Part shown: in pieces, positions 56,008 to 63,877 of the stretch
Layout: each line of letters opens with the position of its first letter
Position numbering within the stretch: the first letter of the stretch is position 1
DNA from: an uncultured bacterium
Lineage (GTDB): Bacteria; Verrucomicrobiota; Kiritimatiellia; PWTM01
Assembly (NCBI GenBank): GCA_938010045.1
Contig: CALLFZ010000017.1
Span: 1 to 64,000 of the forward strand
DNA length: 64,000 nt
Direction: 5' to 3'
Translations under genes and position numbers: made by a program
Notes under the pieces: generated by a model
Databases searched by the model: none
Told to the model about the DNA's origin: nothing
What the model saw: the letters and a program-made list of their open reading frames with translations, nothing else

Positions 56008-57200
56008 CCACCTGGCGGTACCGAGGGTTCCGGGCGAGCGACGGCCGGCGCGTGGTCGGCCGCATCGAGGCCGACAGTCTGAAGCAGGCGCGCGAGCGGC
56101 TGGTCGGCCAACACATCTTCGCGGAGCGCGTCGAACCGCTCGCGGAGGAACGTGGAGCGGCGGCCCGATGGCGGCGCGGCGGCGAGCGGGCCGGTGTGTA
56201 TCGCGAACTCGCCGCGCTGCTGGGGGCGGGGCTGCCGATGACTTCGGCGCTGGATTCATTGGTCGAATCCGCGGAGTGGACCGCGATGGCGCCCGCGCTG
56301 GCGGGCGTACGGGACCGAATTCGTGAAGGAGCCGGACCGGCCGAGGCATTCGAGGCCACGGGGGTCACGCCCCTCGAGGTCTCGCTGCTGCGCGCGGGCC
56401 AGCGCGCCGGCGAAATGGCGGCGGTCTTCACAAAACTGGCGGACTTGCTGGACGAGGAGGCGACGATCCGGGACCGTGTTCGGTCGGCGTTGCTGTATCC
56501 GGCCATCGTATCCTCAGTTGCGCTACTGATTGCGGCGGGCGTGTTCGTGTTGTTACTGCCGGCCTTTGCGCGAATGTTCGAGGAATCGAGGGTGACTCTC
56601 CCACCGCTGACGCGCCTCGTGATGGCGGTGGGGCGCGCAGCCTCCGCGGCCATGGGACCGGCGTTACTGGCCGGCGCGGCGCTCGTGTGGGCGATCGCAC
56701 GGTGCTGCGCCCGGTCGCCCCGTTGCCGCGCGGCGTTGGAGCGGTGGATGCGCGGGCTTCCGGTAGTGGGGCCAGCGAGGGAGGCGTTGATCGGGTTGCG
56801 GTTTGCGCGGACGCTTGCACTGTTGCTGCGGGGCGGCATCCCCATGATCGAAGCGCTCGAGTTGGCCGCGGCGGCGTGCGGGAGCGTGGACGTCGCCTCG
56901 GCGATGCCCAGCCAAGTCGAACGGGTGCGTCACGGCGGGCGCCTCCACGAGGCGATTCGAAACATCGAGCCGCTGCGCCGGATGCTCGCGGCGTGGATTG
57001 AGGCGGGCGAACAGAGCGGCGATCTTCCGGCGATGCTCGACATTGCGGCCGCGCGGTGCCAGCAGGTATGGAACCGGCGGCTGACGCGTGGGCTGGCGCT
57101 GATCGAACCCGCCCTCATTCTCCTGCTTGGCGTTCTGGTCTTTCTGTTGGCCCTTGCGATTCTGCAGCCCATCCTCGCGCTCCACCGCCAACTCACTTAA
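56004..57200 (+). CDS. gspF: Type II secretion inner-membrane platform protein GspF
   Basis: The 398-residue protein opens WRYRGFRASDGRRVVGRIEA and carries two copies of the T2SSF helical domain. The first is at about 70-190 (YRELAALLGAGLPMTSALDSL) and the second at about 260-380 (FARTLALLLRGGIPMIEALEL). Three membrane helices lie near 170-195, 215-235 and 370-393. It anchors GspE at the inner membrane. The start overlaps the gspE stop. No pseudopilin gene follows; the next gene is on the other strand. Confidence 0.94.
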   Translation: MTTWRYRGFRASDGRRVVGRIEADSLKQARERLVGQHIFAERVEPLAEERGAAARWRRGGERAGVYRELAALLGAGLPMTSALDSLVESAEWTAMAPALAGVRDRIREGAGPAEAFEATGVTPLEVSLLRAGQRAGEMAAVFTKLADLLDEEATIRDRVRSALLYPAIVSSVALLIAAGVFVLLLPAFARMFEESRVTLPPLTRLVMAVGRAASAAMGPALLAGAALVWAIARCCARSPRCRAALERWMRGLPVVGPAREALIGLRFARTLALLLRGGIPMIEALELAAAACGSVDVASAMPSQVERVRHGGRLHEAIRNIEPLRRMLAAWIEAGEQSGDLPAMLDIAAARCQQVWNRRLTRGLALIEPALILLLGVLVFLLALAILQPILALHRQLT

Positions 57201-57283
57201 TCCCCTACCGCCCCCGAGGGCATCGCCGGAACCCCTGCGCGAACGGTCGTTCCACCGCCGCGGGCGGGGGCCCGTGCACCACG

Positions 57284-58207
57284 TCAGCCCACCAGCTTTC
57301 GTAGCCGGGCCGGACAGGGCGGTGTAGCGCCGGCTCTCGAGGCCACAAATGCGCCGAGACGGTTCGCGGCGTGCAAAGCCTTCGCAAGGTCATGTGTGCG
57401 CAGGTAGGCCACTGTGAAGGCGGCGGTAACGGCGTCGCCCGAGCCGACCGTGTCGGCCACCTTCACCTCGATACCCGACACGTCGAGGCGGCCGTCGTTC
57501 GACCACGCGGAGGCGCCCGCCGCGCCTCGCGTGACGACAACCACGGAGATGCCGAACTGTTGCGTCCAGCGGCGCGCCGCCTCCTCGTATCCGGGCCACC
57601 GTGTCCACAGCAATCGGGCCAGTGTGTGGGCTTCATCCTCGTTGACCTTGAGGACATCCGTTTGCTGCAAACGCGCGCGAAGCAGGCGGGGAGGCGCGAA
57701 ACCACGGCGGAAGTTGACGTCCCACACCCGGAGTGCGCCGCGGCATCGGCGCAGCACCTGGCCGACGGCGCGGCGCGTCGCGCGGCCGCGCTGAGCGAGC
57801 GTGCCGAAGACGATGGCCTGCGGGCGCCAGCGCGCGATCGAATCGAGCACCGCGGGCGACGCGTCAAGAAACTCGTAGGCCGGCCGCGCCACAAACGCGT
57901 ACGTGGCACATCCCTTTGCATCGAGCTGGACGCGCGCCCACCCCGTCGGGTGGTTCGGATCGCGAAGCACCCATCGACACCGCACGCCGCGACGACGCAG
58001 GATCTCCAGCGCGCGGCGTCCGCGCGAGTCTCGGCCAACGGCCGACCACACGGCCGCCTCCGCCCCTAACCCCGCCGCATGCACCGCGACATTGCACGGC
58101 GCACCGCCGAGATGCTCCCGCGCTTCAATGATATCCCAGATGATCTCGCCGACGCACAGAATTCGGGGATATGGCGCACGCGGGCGGGATGGAGGGCGCA
58201 GCGTCAA
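57284..58207 (-). CDS. PfkB-family carbohydrate kinase
   Basis: The 307-residue kinase has the ribokinase-fold marks: an N-terminal GEIIWDII, the LGGAPCNVAVHAAGLG sugar-binding block and the catalytic DTVGSGDAVTAAF near the C-terminus. The early GEIIWD and LGGAPCN forms are like fructokinases, so fructose is a likely substrate but not certain. No ATG is well placed; TTG 58207 is the best start I see, with the tRNA-Gly gene ending 20 bases upstream. It may be transcribed by read-through from the tRNA promoter. Confidence 0.85.
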   Translation of the reverse strand: MTLRPPSRPRAPYPRILCVGEIIWDIIEAREHLGGAPCNVAVHAAGLGAEAAVWSAVGRDSRGRRALEILRRRGVRCRWVLRDPNHPTGWARVQLDAKGCATYAFVARPAYEFLDASPAVLDSIARWRPQAIVFGTLAQRGRATRRAVGQVLRRCRGALRVWDVNFRRGFAPPRLLRARLQQTDVLKVNEDEAHTLARLLWTRWPGYEEAARRWTQQFGISVVVVTRGAAGASAWSNDGRLDVSGIEVKVADTVGSGDAVTAAFTVAYLRTHDLAKALHAANRLGAFVASRAGATPPCPARLRKLVG

Positions 58208-58226
58208 CAGAGCCTCGAAAACAGAA

Positions 58227-58301
58227 TGGAGCGAGCGATGGGATTTGAACCCACGACATCCACCTTGGCAAGGTGGAGCTCTACCACTGAGCTACGCTCG
58301 C
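58227..58301 (-). tRNA. tRNA-Gly (GCC)
   Basis: On the minus strand the 75 bases fold as a full cloverleaf: acceptor GCGAGCG/CGCTCGC, D stem GCTC/GAGC, anticodon stem CCACC/GGTGG around TTGCCAA with anticodon GCC, and a T stem with TTCAAAT loop. The 3' CCA is encoded. It has its own promoter. Confidence 0.97.
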
Positions 58302-58316
58302 CCCGGTTGCTGGCAC

Positions 58317-58344
58317 AGTGTAAGAATAACAGTGAACGTGTCAA
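58317..58344 (-). promoter_or_regulatory. tRNA-Gly promoter
   Basis: On the minus strand a perfect TTGACA (58344-58339) and TACACT (58322-58317) are 16 bases apart, starting transcription about 10 bases before the tRNA 5' end. Confidence 0.75.
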
Positions 58345-58587
58345 GTGTTCCGGCCAAGTTTTTTTGCGAACGGGTATCCCCCATTCCGCAGAACCGATCG
58401 CATACGAATCGCACTGTGCGCGCGAGACCAATCGGGGATGTCCGCGTCGCACTGCGACAGAGAAGTGTTGCATGGGCTCATTGCAATGGCGGGGCGTGAG
58501 GGGCGCCAGCGCGGCTCAAGATTCGACTTCTCCGCCGTCAAGACCCCGTGGTGATGGCGCACGAACCGCCGCAACATCGGGTGCGGT
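58345..58587. other. Intergenic region between tRNA promoter and esterase gene
   Basis: About 240 bases without a convincing gene. A T-run near 58360 has no stem before it on either strand that I can see. Short frames here look accidental. Confidence 0.4.
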
Positions 58588-59682
58588 TCATGGAACTCTT
58601 GCGCCCCTGACGCGACCATCCGGAGTCGCCTCGGAGTGGGCGCGGAGCTCCTCGAATCGCTCCGGAGGATGGTCGCCCTCCGAGGACGATCTCGGCGGCC
58701 GACGCACCGGGACGGCGGGCGCAGCGGTCTGTACGGCGCCAGTGGGCGCCGGCGCCGATGCATCTCCCTTGAGCCAGCGGTCGAAAAAAGTTTGAATCAT
58801 GCGGTCAAACTCAGGACCGCCAAATCCATGGCCGTGCCCCCCGCCAAGGACAGTGTGGAAATGGACGTGCACACCGGCGTGCTTCAACGCCTCGAACAGA
58901 GCCATGCTTTGGTCGTGCGGCACGATCGGGTCCTGGTCGCCATGCGCGATGAAGAAGGGCGGATCATCGGGTGAGGCATACGCGGCCGGGCTCGCGGTGG
59001 CGGCCCGTACAAGGTTGGCGGTGACGGGGCCGCCGAGGAGTCGCGACTCGGGCGAGTCGGCGCGACCGAAAGCGCCGGACATGCCGGACGCCAGGTATTG
59101 CGGGATACGGCGTAAATCGGCCGGCCCGAAGAAATCGCAGACGGCCTGCACGCGACTGGAGACGTTCGTGTGGAGACCGACATCCCAACCCGCGACATCG
59201 CCGGCCGTACCCAGCAACGCCGCGAGATGTCCGCCCGCTGAGCTGCCCCATGCCGCGAAGCGGTTGGGATCCAAACCGTACTCGTCGGCGTGCGCGCGTA
59301 GCCAGCGGACCGCCGCCTTACAATCTTCGATCTGAGCTGGGAACGGGGCGTCGCTGCTCAGTCGGTATCCGATGCTCGCCACCGCATAGCCGCGATCGAG
59401 ATAGGGGCGGGCGATCCGCACCGAGTCCTTGCTACCACCCATCCAGGCACCACCATGGATCCAGACAATCAGCGGCAGCGGCCGGCGCGCGTTCTTTGGG
59501 AGATACAGATCCAGACGTTGGCGTGGATGTCCTTCCGGCACGTACGCGATGTCCCGCCGCACCTCCATTTCGCGTACATCGTCCGGCAAGCGCCGTAACG
59601 GAGGCGGCAGTTGGGCGTGTACGAGCGGCCACCCGAATGCAGTCCCCAGAAGACCCATGACCAGTGCCACAAGTCGTTTCAT
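58588..59682 (-). CDS. Exported alpha/beta-hydrolase esterase
   Basis: The 364-residue protein has a signal peptide and a hormone-sensitive-lipase/BD-FAE-like alpha/beta-hydrolase fold. The oxyanion block is IVWIHGGAW at residues 72-80 and the nucleophile is S148 in WGSSAGGHLA. The Asp is in HGDQDPIVP and the His in GGGHGHG. It probably removes acetyl or similar esters from polysaccharides outside the cytoplasm. About 55 C-terminal residues after FFDRWLKGD are Pro/Arg-rich and not part of the fold. It ends next to the tRNA-Gly region. Confidence 0.88.
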   Translation of the reverse strand: MKRLVALVMGLLGTAFGWPLVHAQLPPPLRRLPDDVREMEVRRDIAYVPEGHPRQRLDLYLPKNARRPLPLIVWIHGGAWMGGSKDSVRIARPYLDRGYAVASIGYRLSSDAPFPAQIEDCKAAVRWLRAHADEYGLDPNRFAAWGSSAGGHLAALLGTAGDVAGWDVGLHTNVSSRVQAVCDFFGPADLRRIPQYLASGMSGAFGRADSPESRLLGGPVTANLVRAATASPAAYASPDDPPFFIAHGDQDPIVPHDQSMALFEALKHAGVHVHFHTVLGGGHGHGFGGPEFDRMIQTFFDRWLKGDASAPAPTGAVQTAAPAVPVRRPPRSSSEGDHPPERFEELRAHSEATPDGRVRGARVP

Positions 59683-59788
59683 TGAGAACGATGCTCCGTT
59701 CAGTCAAAAGACGCGCAGGGTAATCCGTTGATTGTAGAGGACCGGAGCGATGATCGGGACGCGACGACATTGAGTCCGCGCCGATTGT

Positions 59789-60442
59789 GCCGTTAGGGAT
59801 GCGCGGTGAATCCCGGCATCGGCGAAAAGAGGGCAAACTCGTTTACCCCAACGACCCCGCGCCATTCGCCAGTGTTTGGCGCTGCTACCCCGAAAGAATA
59901 CGAAGGTTGGATACTGCCGGTCGAGAAGCTCCTGAGCACGTTGCGGGACGGTTGAACGTGGTTTGGGGGATAGATGACGGGAATGTGGGGAGCGGGACGC
60001 CGTTTTATGCGTGCGTGGGCTTGGGGATGCTGGTGCACACTGGCCTGGCGAAGTTACTGGCCGTTGAGGACAGGCACCTGACTGGCCGCACTGGGCTAGA
60101 TGAGCCAAGGGGGCTAGGTGCCTGGGGGGCTAGGTGCCTGTCCCCGTTGGGCGCGGGGGCTAGGTGCCTGTCCCCGTTGGGCGCGGTCATGAGGGCGGGG
60201 TGTTCGGGCCGCCAGGGGCGAAACATCGGCGGGACGACTCCGCCATGGCTGCCGCGCGCCATTCTTGCCACCGTGTTCGCTTTGCGAAACAAAGCGGCCG
60301 AATGCCGAGCCGAGCGTGGTGGTCACGGCTCCTGATCGGGCCAGTGCCTGTCCCCCGTCTTCGATTGGCGAGACGCACAAGTGCGCTCCTCTCCGCATCG
60401 AGACCCTCGTCTCACCTCTCGAAACAATCCACAGCGCCATCG
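59789..60442 (+). repeat. Dispersed noncoding repeat element, copy C
   Basis: The third copy, in the divergent gap between the esterase and the TIM-barrel gene, is in the same orientation as A and B. The left module has TCGTTTACCCCAACGACCCC (from 59839) and CCATTCGCCAGTGTTTGGC (from 59862). Inside are GAGGACAGGCAC near 60066 and two GTGCCTGTCCCCGTTGGGCG units near 60133-60184. A block shared with A has GAGCCGAGCGTGG (60307-60319) and TTCGATTGG (60360-60368). The right module has CGTCTCACC (60408-60416) and ATCCACAGCGC (60427-60437). No conserved open frame runs through it. The short flanks 59683-59788 and 60443-60459 show nothing else. Confidence 0.72.
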
Positions 60443-60459
60443 GGTGGTTGATTGCATGC

Positions 60460-60488
60460 TTGACCCCAGCGGATGGTCGGGCTACGGT
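60460..60488 (+). promoter_or_regulatory. Candidate promoter downstream of element C
   Basis: TTGACC (60460-60465) and TACGGT (60483-60488) are 17 bases apart; the -10 is weak. It begins only 18 bases after the right end of element C and would drive the gene at 60536. Confidence 0.4.
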
Positions 60489-60535
60489 GCGAGCGTCGCT
60501 GCCGAAGTGGAGCGGCCGGGGAAAGGATGATGCAG

Positions 60536-61414
60536 ATGAGCACGTCGCGGCGGGAGTTTTTGTGGATGGGCGCGGTGGGATCGGTGGCATGGTCAGCCCG
60601 CACAATCGCGGCGGGGGCGGAGAACACGGCATCGCCGCTTTTTGGCGCGTGCCGAGGACCGGAGCAGCAGGCATTGCTCAAAGAGATCGGCTACGATTTT
60701 TGGGAGGGGAGCGTCGGGTCGGTGCTGATGCCAGGTGACCCGGACGACGCATTCGAGAAAAAGGCCGCGAAGTGGCTTCCCCTTGTGCTGCCGGGGCGGT
60801 CCTGTGCCGGCTTTTTCCCCGCCAGCATTCCGTTGGTGGGGCCGCAGGTGGATTGGGAGGCGATCGAGCGGCATGCCCGCTCCACGTTTCGCCGCGCCCG
60901 GCGACTCGGCATTGACCACATCGTGCTGGGCAGCGGCGCGGCTCGGAAAATACCCGATGGGTTTGATCCGGCGCGCGCGCGCGCGCAGTTCATCGAGGCA
61001 TGCCGTCGAATGGCGCCCGCGGCCGCGGAATTCGGCGTCACGGTGGTTCTGGAGCCGCTGAATCGTGCCGAGACCAATTTCTTCCATCGTGTGGACGAGG
61101 GCGCGGAGCTCGTGGACGCGGTCGCACACCCGAACATTCAGTTGCTGGCGGACATCTACCACATGATGCGCGAGGACGAGGGCCCCGAGTCGATCCGAAC
61201 GGCGGGTGCGCGCCTGCGGCACTGTCACATCGCAGAAAAAGCCAACCGCGCGCCTCCGGGAACGGGAGGTGAGGATTTTCGACCCTATTTCCGTGCGTTG
61301 AAGGAGATCGGTTATCAGGGCGGGATCTCGATCGAGGCCCGATGGGGCACAGACCTCGCTGCGGATTTGCGGCGGGCGCTCGATGTGATGCGCCGGCAGT
61401 GGATGGAGGCTTGA
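60536..61414 (+). CDS. Exported sugar phosphate isomerase/epimerase-like TIM barrel
   Basis: The 292-residue protein has an N-terminal export signal of Tat type (SRREFLWMGAVGSVAWS). It is followed by a xylose-isomerase-like TIM barrel with IDHIVLGSGAARKIPDGF, VTVVLEPLNRAETNFF, LLADIYHMMREDEG and YQGGISIEARWG, in which the Glu, Asp and His residues form the usual metal site. It is related to hydroxypyruvate isomerase and epimerase-like enzymes; the substrate is unknown. ATG 60536 is eight bases after AAAGGA; ATG 60527 and 60530 are closer alternatives. A second, more divergent member lies at 16228. Confidence 0.83.
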   Translation: MSTSRREFLWMGAVGSVAWSARTIAAGAENTASPLFGACRGPEQQALLKEIGYDFWEGSVGSVLMPGDPDDAFEKKAAKWLPLVLPGRSCAGFFPASIPLVGPQVDWEAIERHARSTFRRARRLGIDHIVLGSGAARKIPDGFDPARARAQFIEACRRMAPAAAEFGVTVVLEPLNRAETNFFHRVDEGAELVDAVAHPNIQLLADIYHMMREDEGPESIRTAGARLRHCHIAEKANRAPPGTGGEDFRPYFRALKEIGYQGGISIEARWGTDLAADLRRALDVMRRQWMEA

Positions 61415-61427
61415 GGGACGCGGCGCG

Positions 61428-62240
61428 ATGAGCTGGATCCAACGCTTGGAGGAGGCGCGGGCTGCGTTTCGTCGGCGCGACCGGGAAGCATCGGCGCGCG
61501 CACACGATCCACAGAGAATCCGCCAGGCGGAGGAGCGCCACGCCGGCGCTTCCGGACGGTACCTCAGCGAAATGGTTTACGGCTCGCTGGACGGCGTGAT
61601 CACGACCTTCGCCGTGGTCAGCGGCGTGGCAGGTGCGCGGTTTGGGACGGGTGTGGTATTGGTGTTGGGGCTGGCGAATCTTCTCGGCGACGGTCTTTCG
61701 ATGGCGGCCGGCGCGTATCTCTCGGCCCGGAGCGATCTCGATTACTACCGGCGAGAACGGGCACGGGAAGCGTGGGAAATCGATCATTTTCCCGAGGGCG
61801 AACGGGAGGAGTTGCGGACCATCTACCGCGCCATGGGGTTCTCGGAGGAGGATGTGGAGACGCTCGTCCGTATCCTAACTCGCGATCGGGAGTTGTGGGT
61901 GGATATGATGATGGTCCACGAGCTGGGTTTGTTGCGCGAAAACGTCCGGCCGTTCCGATCCGCTATGGCGACGTTGGCCGCGTTCGTCACGGCCGGCGCC
62001 GTTCCGTTGTTGGCCTACGTGGTGGGCCTGATGCATCCTTGGCCGGCGTCCGCAATGTTCGCGTGGTCGGTCGCCGCGACGGGGGCCACACTGTTCGGGC
62101 TCGGGGCGGCCCGCACACTGGTGACGGGTGTGGGCTGGTTGCGCGGCGGCATCGAAATGCTGGTGGTGGGCGGCGCGGCGGCCGCCGTTGCCTACGGGGT
62201 GGGTGCGCTGCTGCGCGCGCTGGGAATCGCGGCGGCGTAG
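61428..62240 (+). CDS. VIT1/CCC1-family metal transporter
   Basis: The 270-residue protein has the VIT1/CCC1 layout. An N-terminal helix pair contains YGSLDGVITTFAVVSGVAGA and LANLLGDGLSMAAGAYLSARSD. A cytoplasmic acidic loop follows (about 108-165, with EELRTIYRAMGFSEEDVE), which in relatives binds iron, then three more helices in the C-terminal third. It probably exports or sequesters Fe2+/Mn2+. It starts 13 bases after the TIM-barrel gene and may be in its operon. Confidence 0.9.
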   Translation: MSWIQRLEEARAAFRRRDREASARAHDPQRIRQAEERHAGASGRYLSEMVYGSLDGVITTFAVVSGVAGARFGTGVVLVLGLANLLGDGLSMAAGAYLSARSDLDYYRRERAREAWEIDHFPEGEREELRTIYRAMGFSEEDVETLVRILTRDRELWVDMMMVHELGLLRENVRPFRSAMATLAAFVTAGAVPLLAYVVGLMHPWPASAMFAWSVAATGATLFGLGAARTLVTGVGWLRGGIEMLVVGGAAAAVAYGVGALLRALGIAAA

Positions 62241-62286
62241 GCCTCGTCGAGCGGCTGGCCGGTGAGCCGGGCATCCCACAGCATCG

Positions 62287-62315
62287 TTGGTGGCACCGTG
62301 CCGGTCTGATATAGT
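62287..62315 (+). promoter_or_regulatory. Promoter of the response regulator/YchF-like pair
   Basis: TTGGTG (62287-62292) and TATAGT (62310-62315) are 17 bases apart, 20 bases before the response regulator ATG. Confidence 0.6.
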
Positions 62316-62335
62316 GTGGACACGAACGCACGATC

Positions 62336-62776
62336 ATGTTGAAGGTGTTAGTCATTGATGACGACCGCAGCATTGTTCAGGTGCTCCGGGTCGCTTTTCA
62401 GCAGAAGGGAGCGAAGGTATTGGCCGCCGCCGATCCGGTCCAAGGGGTGCGCTTGGCGATCGAGGAGCGGCCTGACGTGATTCTGCTCGATCTGCAAATG
62501 CCGGCTGGCGGCGGTTCGGTGGCGATGCGGGCGCTCAGCCGGAACGTGCTGACCCACCTGATCCCGATCATCTGCATCTCGGCTTTGCAAGGCGACGAGG
62601 TTCGAGAGGCATGTCTGGCTGCCGGAATCCAGGCGTTCTTTTCGAAGCCCTTCTCGCCCTCGGAGGTTGTCGCGAAGGCGTTTGAACTCGCCGGGCATCC
62701 TCTGCCGGCAGAACCCGGTCGCCCCGCCGGCCCACCGGAGGGGGTGGGGGGCGCGTCGGGAGCGTCGCCCACGTGA
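62336..62776 (+). CDS. Single-domain response regulator
   Basis: The 146-residue protein is one receiver domain plus a Pro/Gly-rich tail. Acid-pocket residues are D8-D9, the phosphorylated Asp is D52 in ILLDLQMP, the switch Ser is in IICISAL and the Lys is in FFSKPFSP. It has no DNA-binding domain. Its stop overlaps the GTG of the YchF-like gene (GTGA), so the two proteins are translated together and may act together. No histidine kinase is nearby. Confidence 0.93.
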   Translation: MLKVLVIDDDRSIVQVLRVAFQQKGAKVLAAADPVQGVRLAIEERPDVILLDLQMPAGGGSVAMRALSRNVLTHLIPIICISALQGDEVREACLAAGIQAFFSKPFSPSEVVAKAFELAGHPLPAEPGRPAGPPEGVGGASGASPT

Positions 62777-63837
62777 GTCTCGCACTGTATCTGATCGGTG
62801 CGCCACGGTCGGGCAAGTCGGCCGTGTTCGACGCGCTGACGAACACTCCTCAGGGGCCTCATTTCACGGTTCGTGGAGGTCATCGCTGGGGCGTGGTGAA
62901 AGTGCCTGATGCGCGGCTCGAAGCATTGAGGGACCTCTTCCGCCCTCGCACGTTCACGCCCGCCGAAATTACGTTTGCCGACATCATGCCGCCGGGCGGA
63001 GACGGCGCGGCCTTCCGGGACGCGTTGCCTGTGCTGGGGCAAGCGGATGGTTTCGTATTGATCGTGCAGGCGTTCGGTGCGACGGATGGCGAGGGGCGGC
63101 CGCTGGACCCCGTGGCCCAGATGGAAACCGTGCTACTCGAAATGACCATGGCCGACTTCGAGCATCTCGGACGGCGACTTGAACGCATCCGCACGGATCG
63201 CCGTCATGGCGCGAAAGTGTCCGCGGCGGAATTGGCGCTGCTCGAGCGATGCCACGCTCACCTGGCGTCCGACCGGCCATTGCGGACGCTCGAGCTGCGT
63301 TCGGACGAGGAGAAGATGCTCCGGACCTACCAGTTTCTTTCGCGCAAACCGCTGCTCGTGGTCGCCAATGTCGCGGAGGACTCGCTGCGCACCGAGGGGC
63401 CAGATCTCTTGGCCGAGGCCGCGGCCGCGCGTGGCCTCGATGTTCTCCGGTTCTGCGCGCCGGTCGAGGCGGACATCGCGTTAATGGAACCCGACGCACA
63501 GCGCGAGTTCCTCGCCGAGTACGGCCTGGCGGAACCTGCTCGAGTTCGGTTGATTCGGACCGCCTATCACGCGCTGGATCTGATCAGTTTCTTCACTGTC
63601 GGTGACGACGAAGTGCGCGCATGGACGATATCGCGCGGCACGACGGCCCAGACGGCAGCCGGCAAGATCCACACGGATCTCGAGCGAGGGTTCATTCGCG
63701 CCGAGGTGGTGCCGGCCGAGACTCTGCTCGCGGCCGGAAGCCTAGCACGATGCCGCGAGGCGGGCACGTTGCGCATCGAGGGGAAGGACTATATCGTGCA
63801 GGACGGCGACGTGGTCCATGTGCGGTTCAGCGTTTGA
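62773..63837 (+). CDS. Divergent YchF/OLA1-like GTPase with TGS domain
   Basis: The 354-residue protein aligns along its length with YchF. The C-terminal half is close, with FFTVGDDEVRAWTISRGTTAQ, AAGKIHTDLERGFIRAE and the TGS end EGKDYIVQDGDVVHVRFSV; the YchF nucleotide motif NVAED is kept. The N-terminal half differs: Walker A is GAPRSGKS (9-16) in place of the usual GLPNVGKS. The switch II DxxG region reads FADIMPPGG and is shortened. The switch I threonine block is absent. It may bind nucleotide but hydrolyse poorly. GTG 62773 overlaps the response regulator stop. Confidence 0.85.
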   Translation: MSLALYLIGAPRSGKSAVFDALTNTPQGPHFTVRGGHRWGVVKVPDARLEALRDLFRPRTFTPAEITFADIMPPGGDGAAFRDALPVLGQADGFVLIVQAFGATDGEGRPLDPVAQMETVLLEMTMADFEHLGRRLERIRTDRRHGAKVSAAELALLERCHAHLASDRPLRTLELRSDEEKMLRTYQFLSRKPLLVVANVAEDSLRTEGPDLLAEAAAARGLDVLRFCAPVEADIALMEPDAQREFLAEYGLAEPARVRLIRTAYHALDLISFFTVGDDEVRAWTISRGTTAQTAAGKIHTDLERGFIRAEVVPAETLLAAGSLARCREAGTLRIEGKDYIVQDGDVVHVRFSV

Positions 63838-63877
63838 CGCATTCGCCGCACCGTCGCCAGGCCGGGGAGGTTGACCG

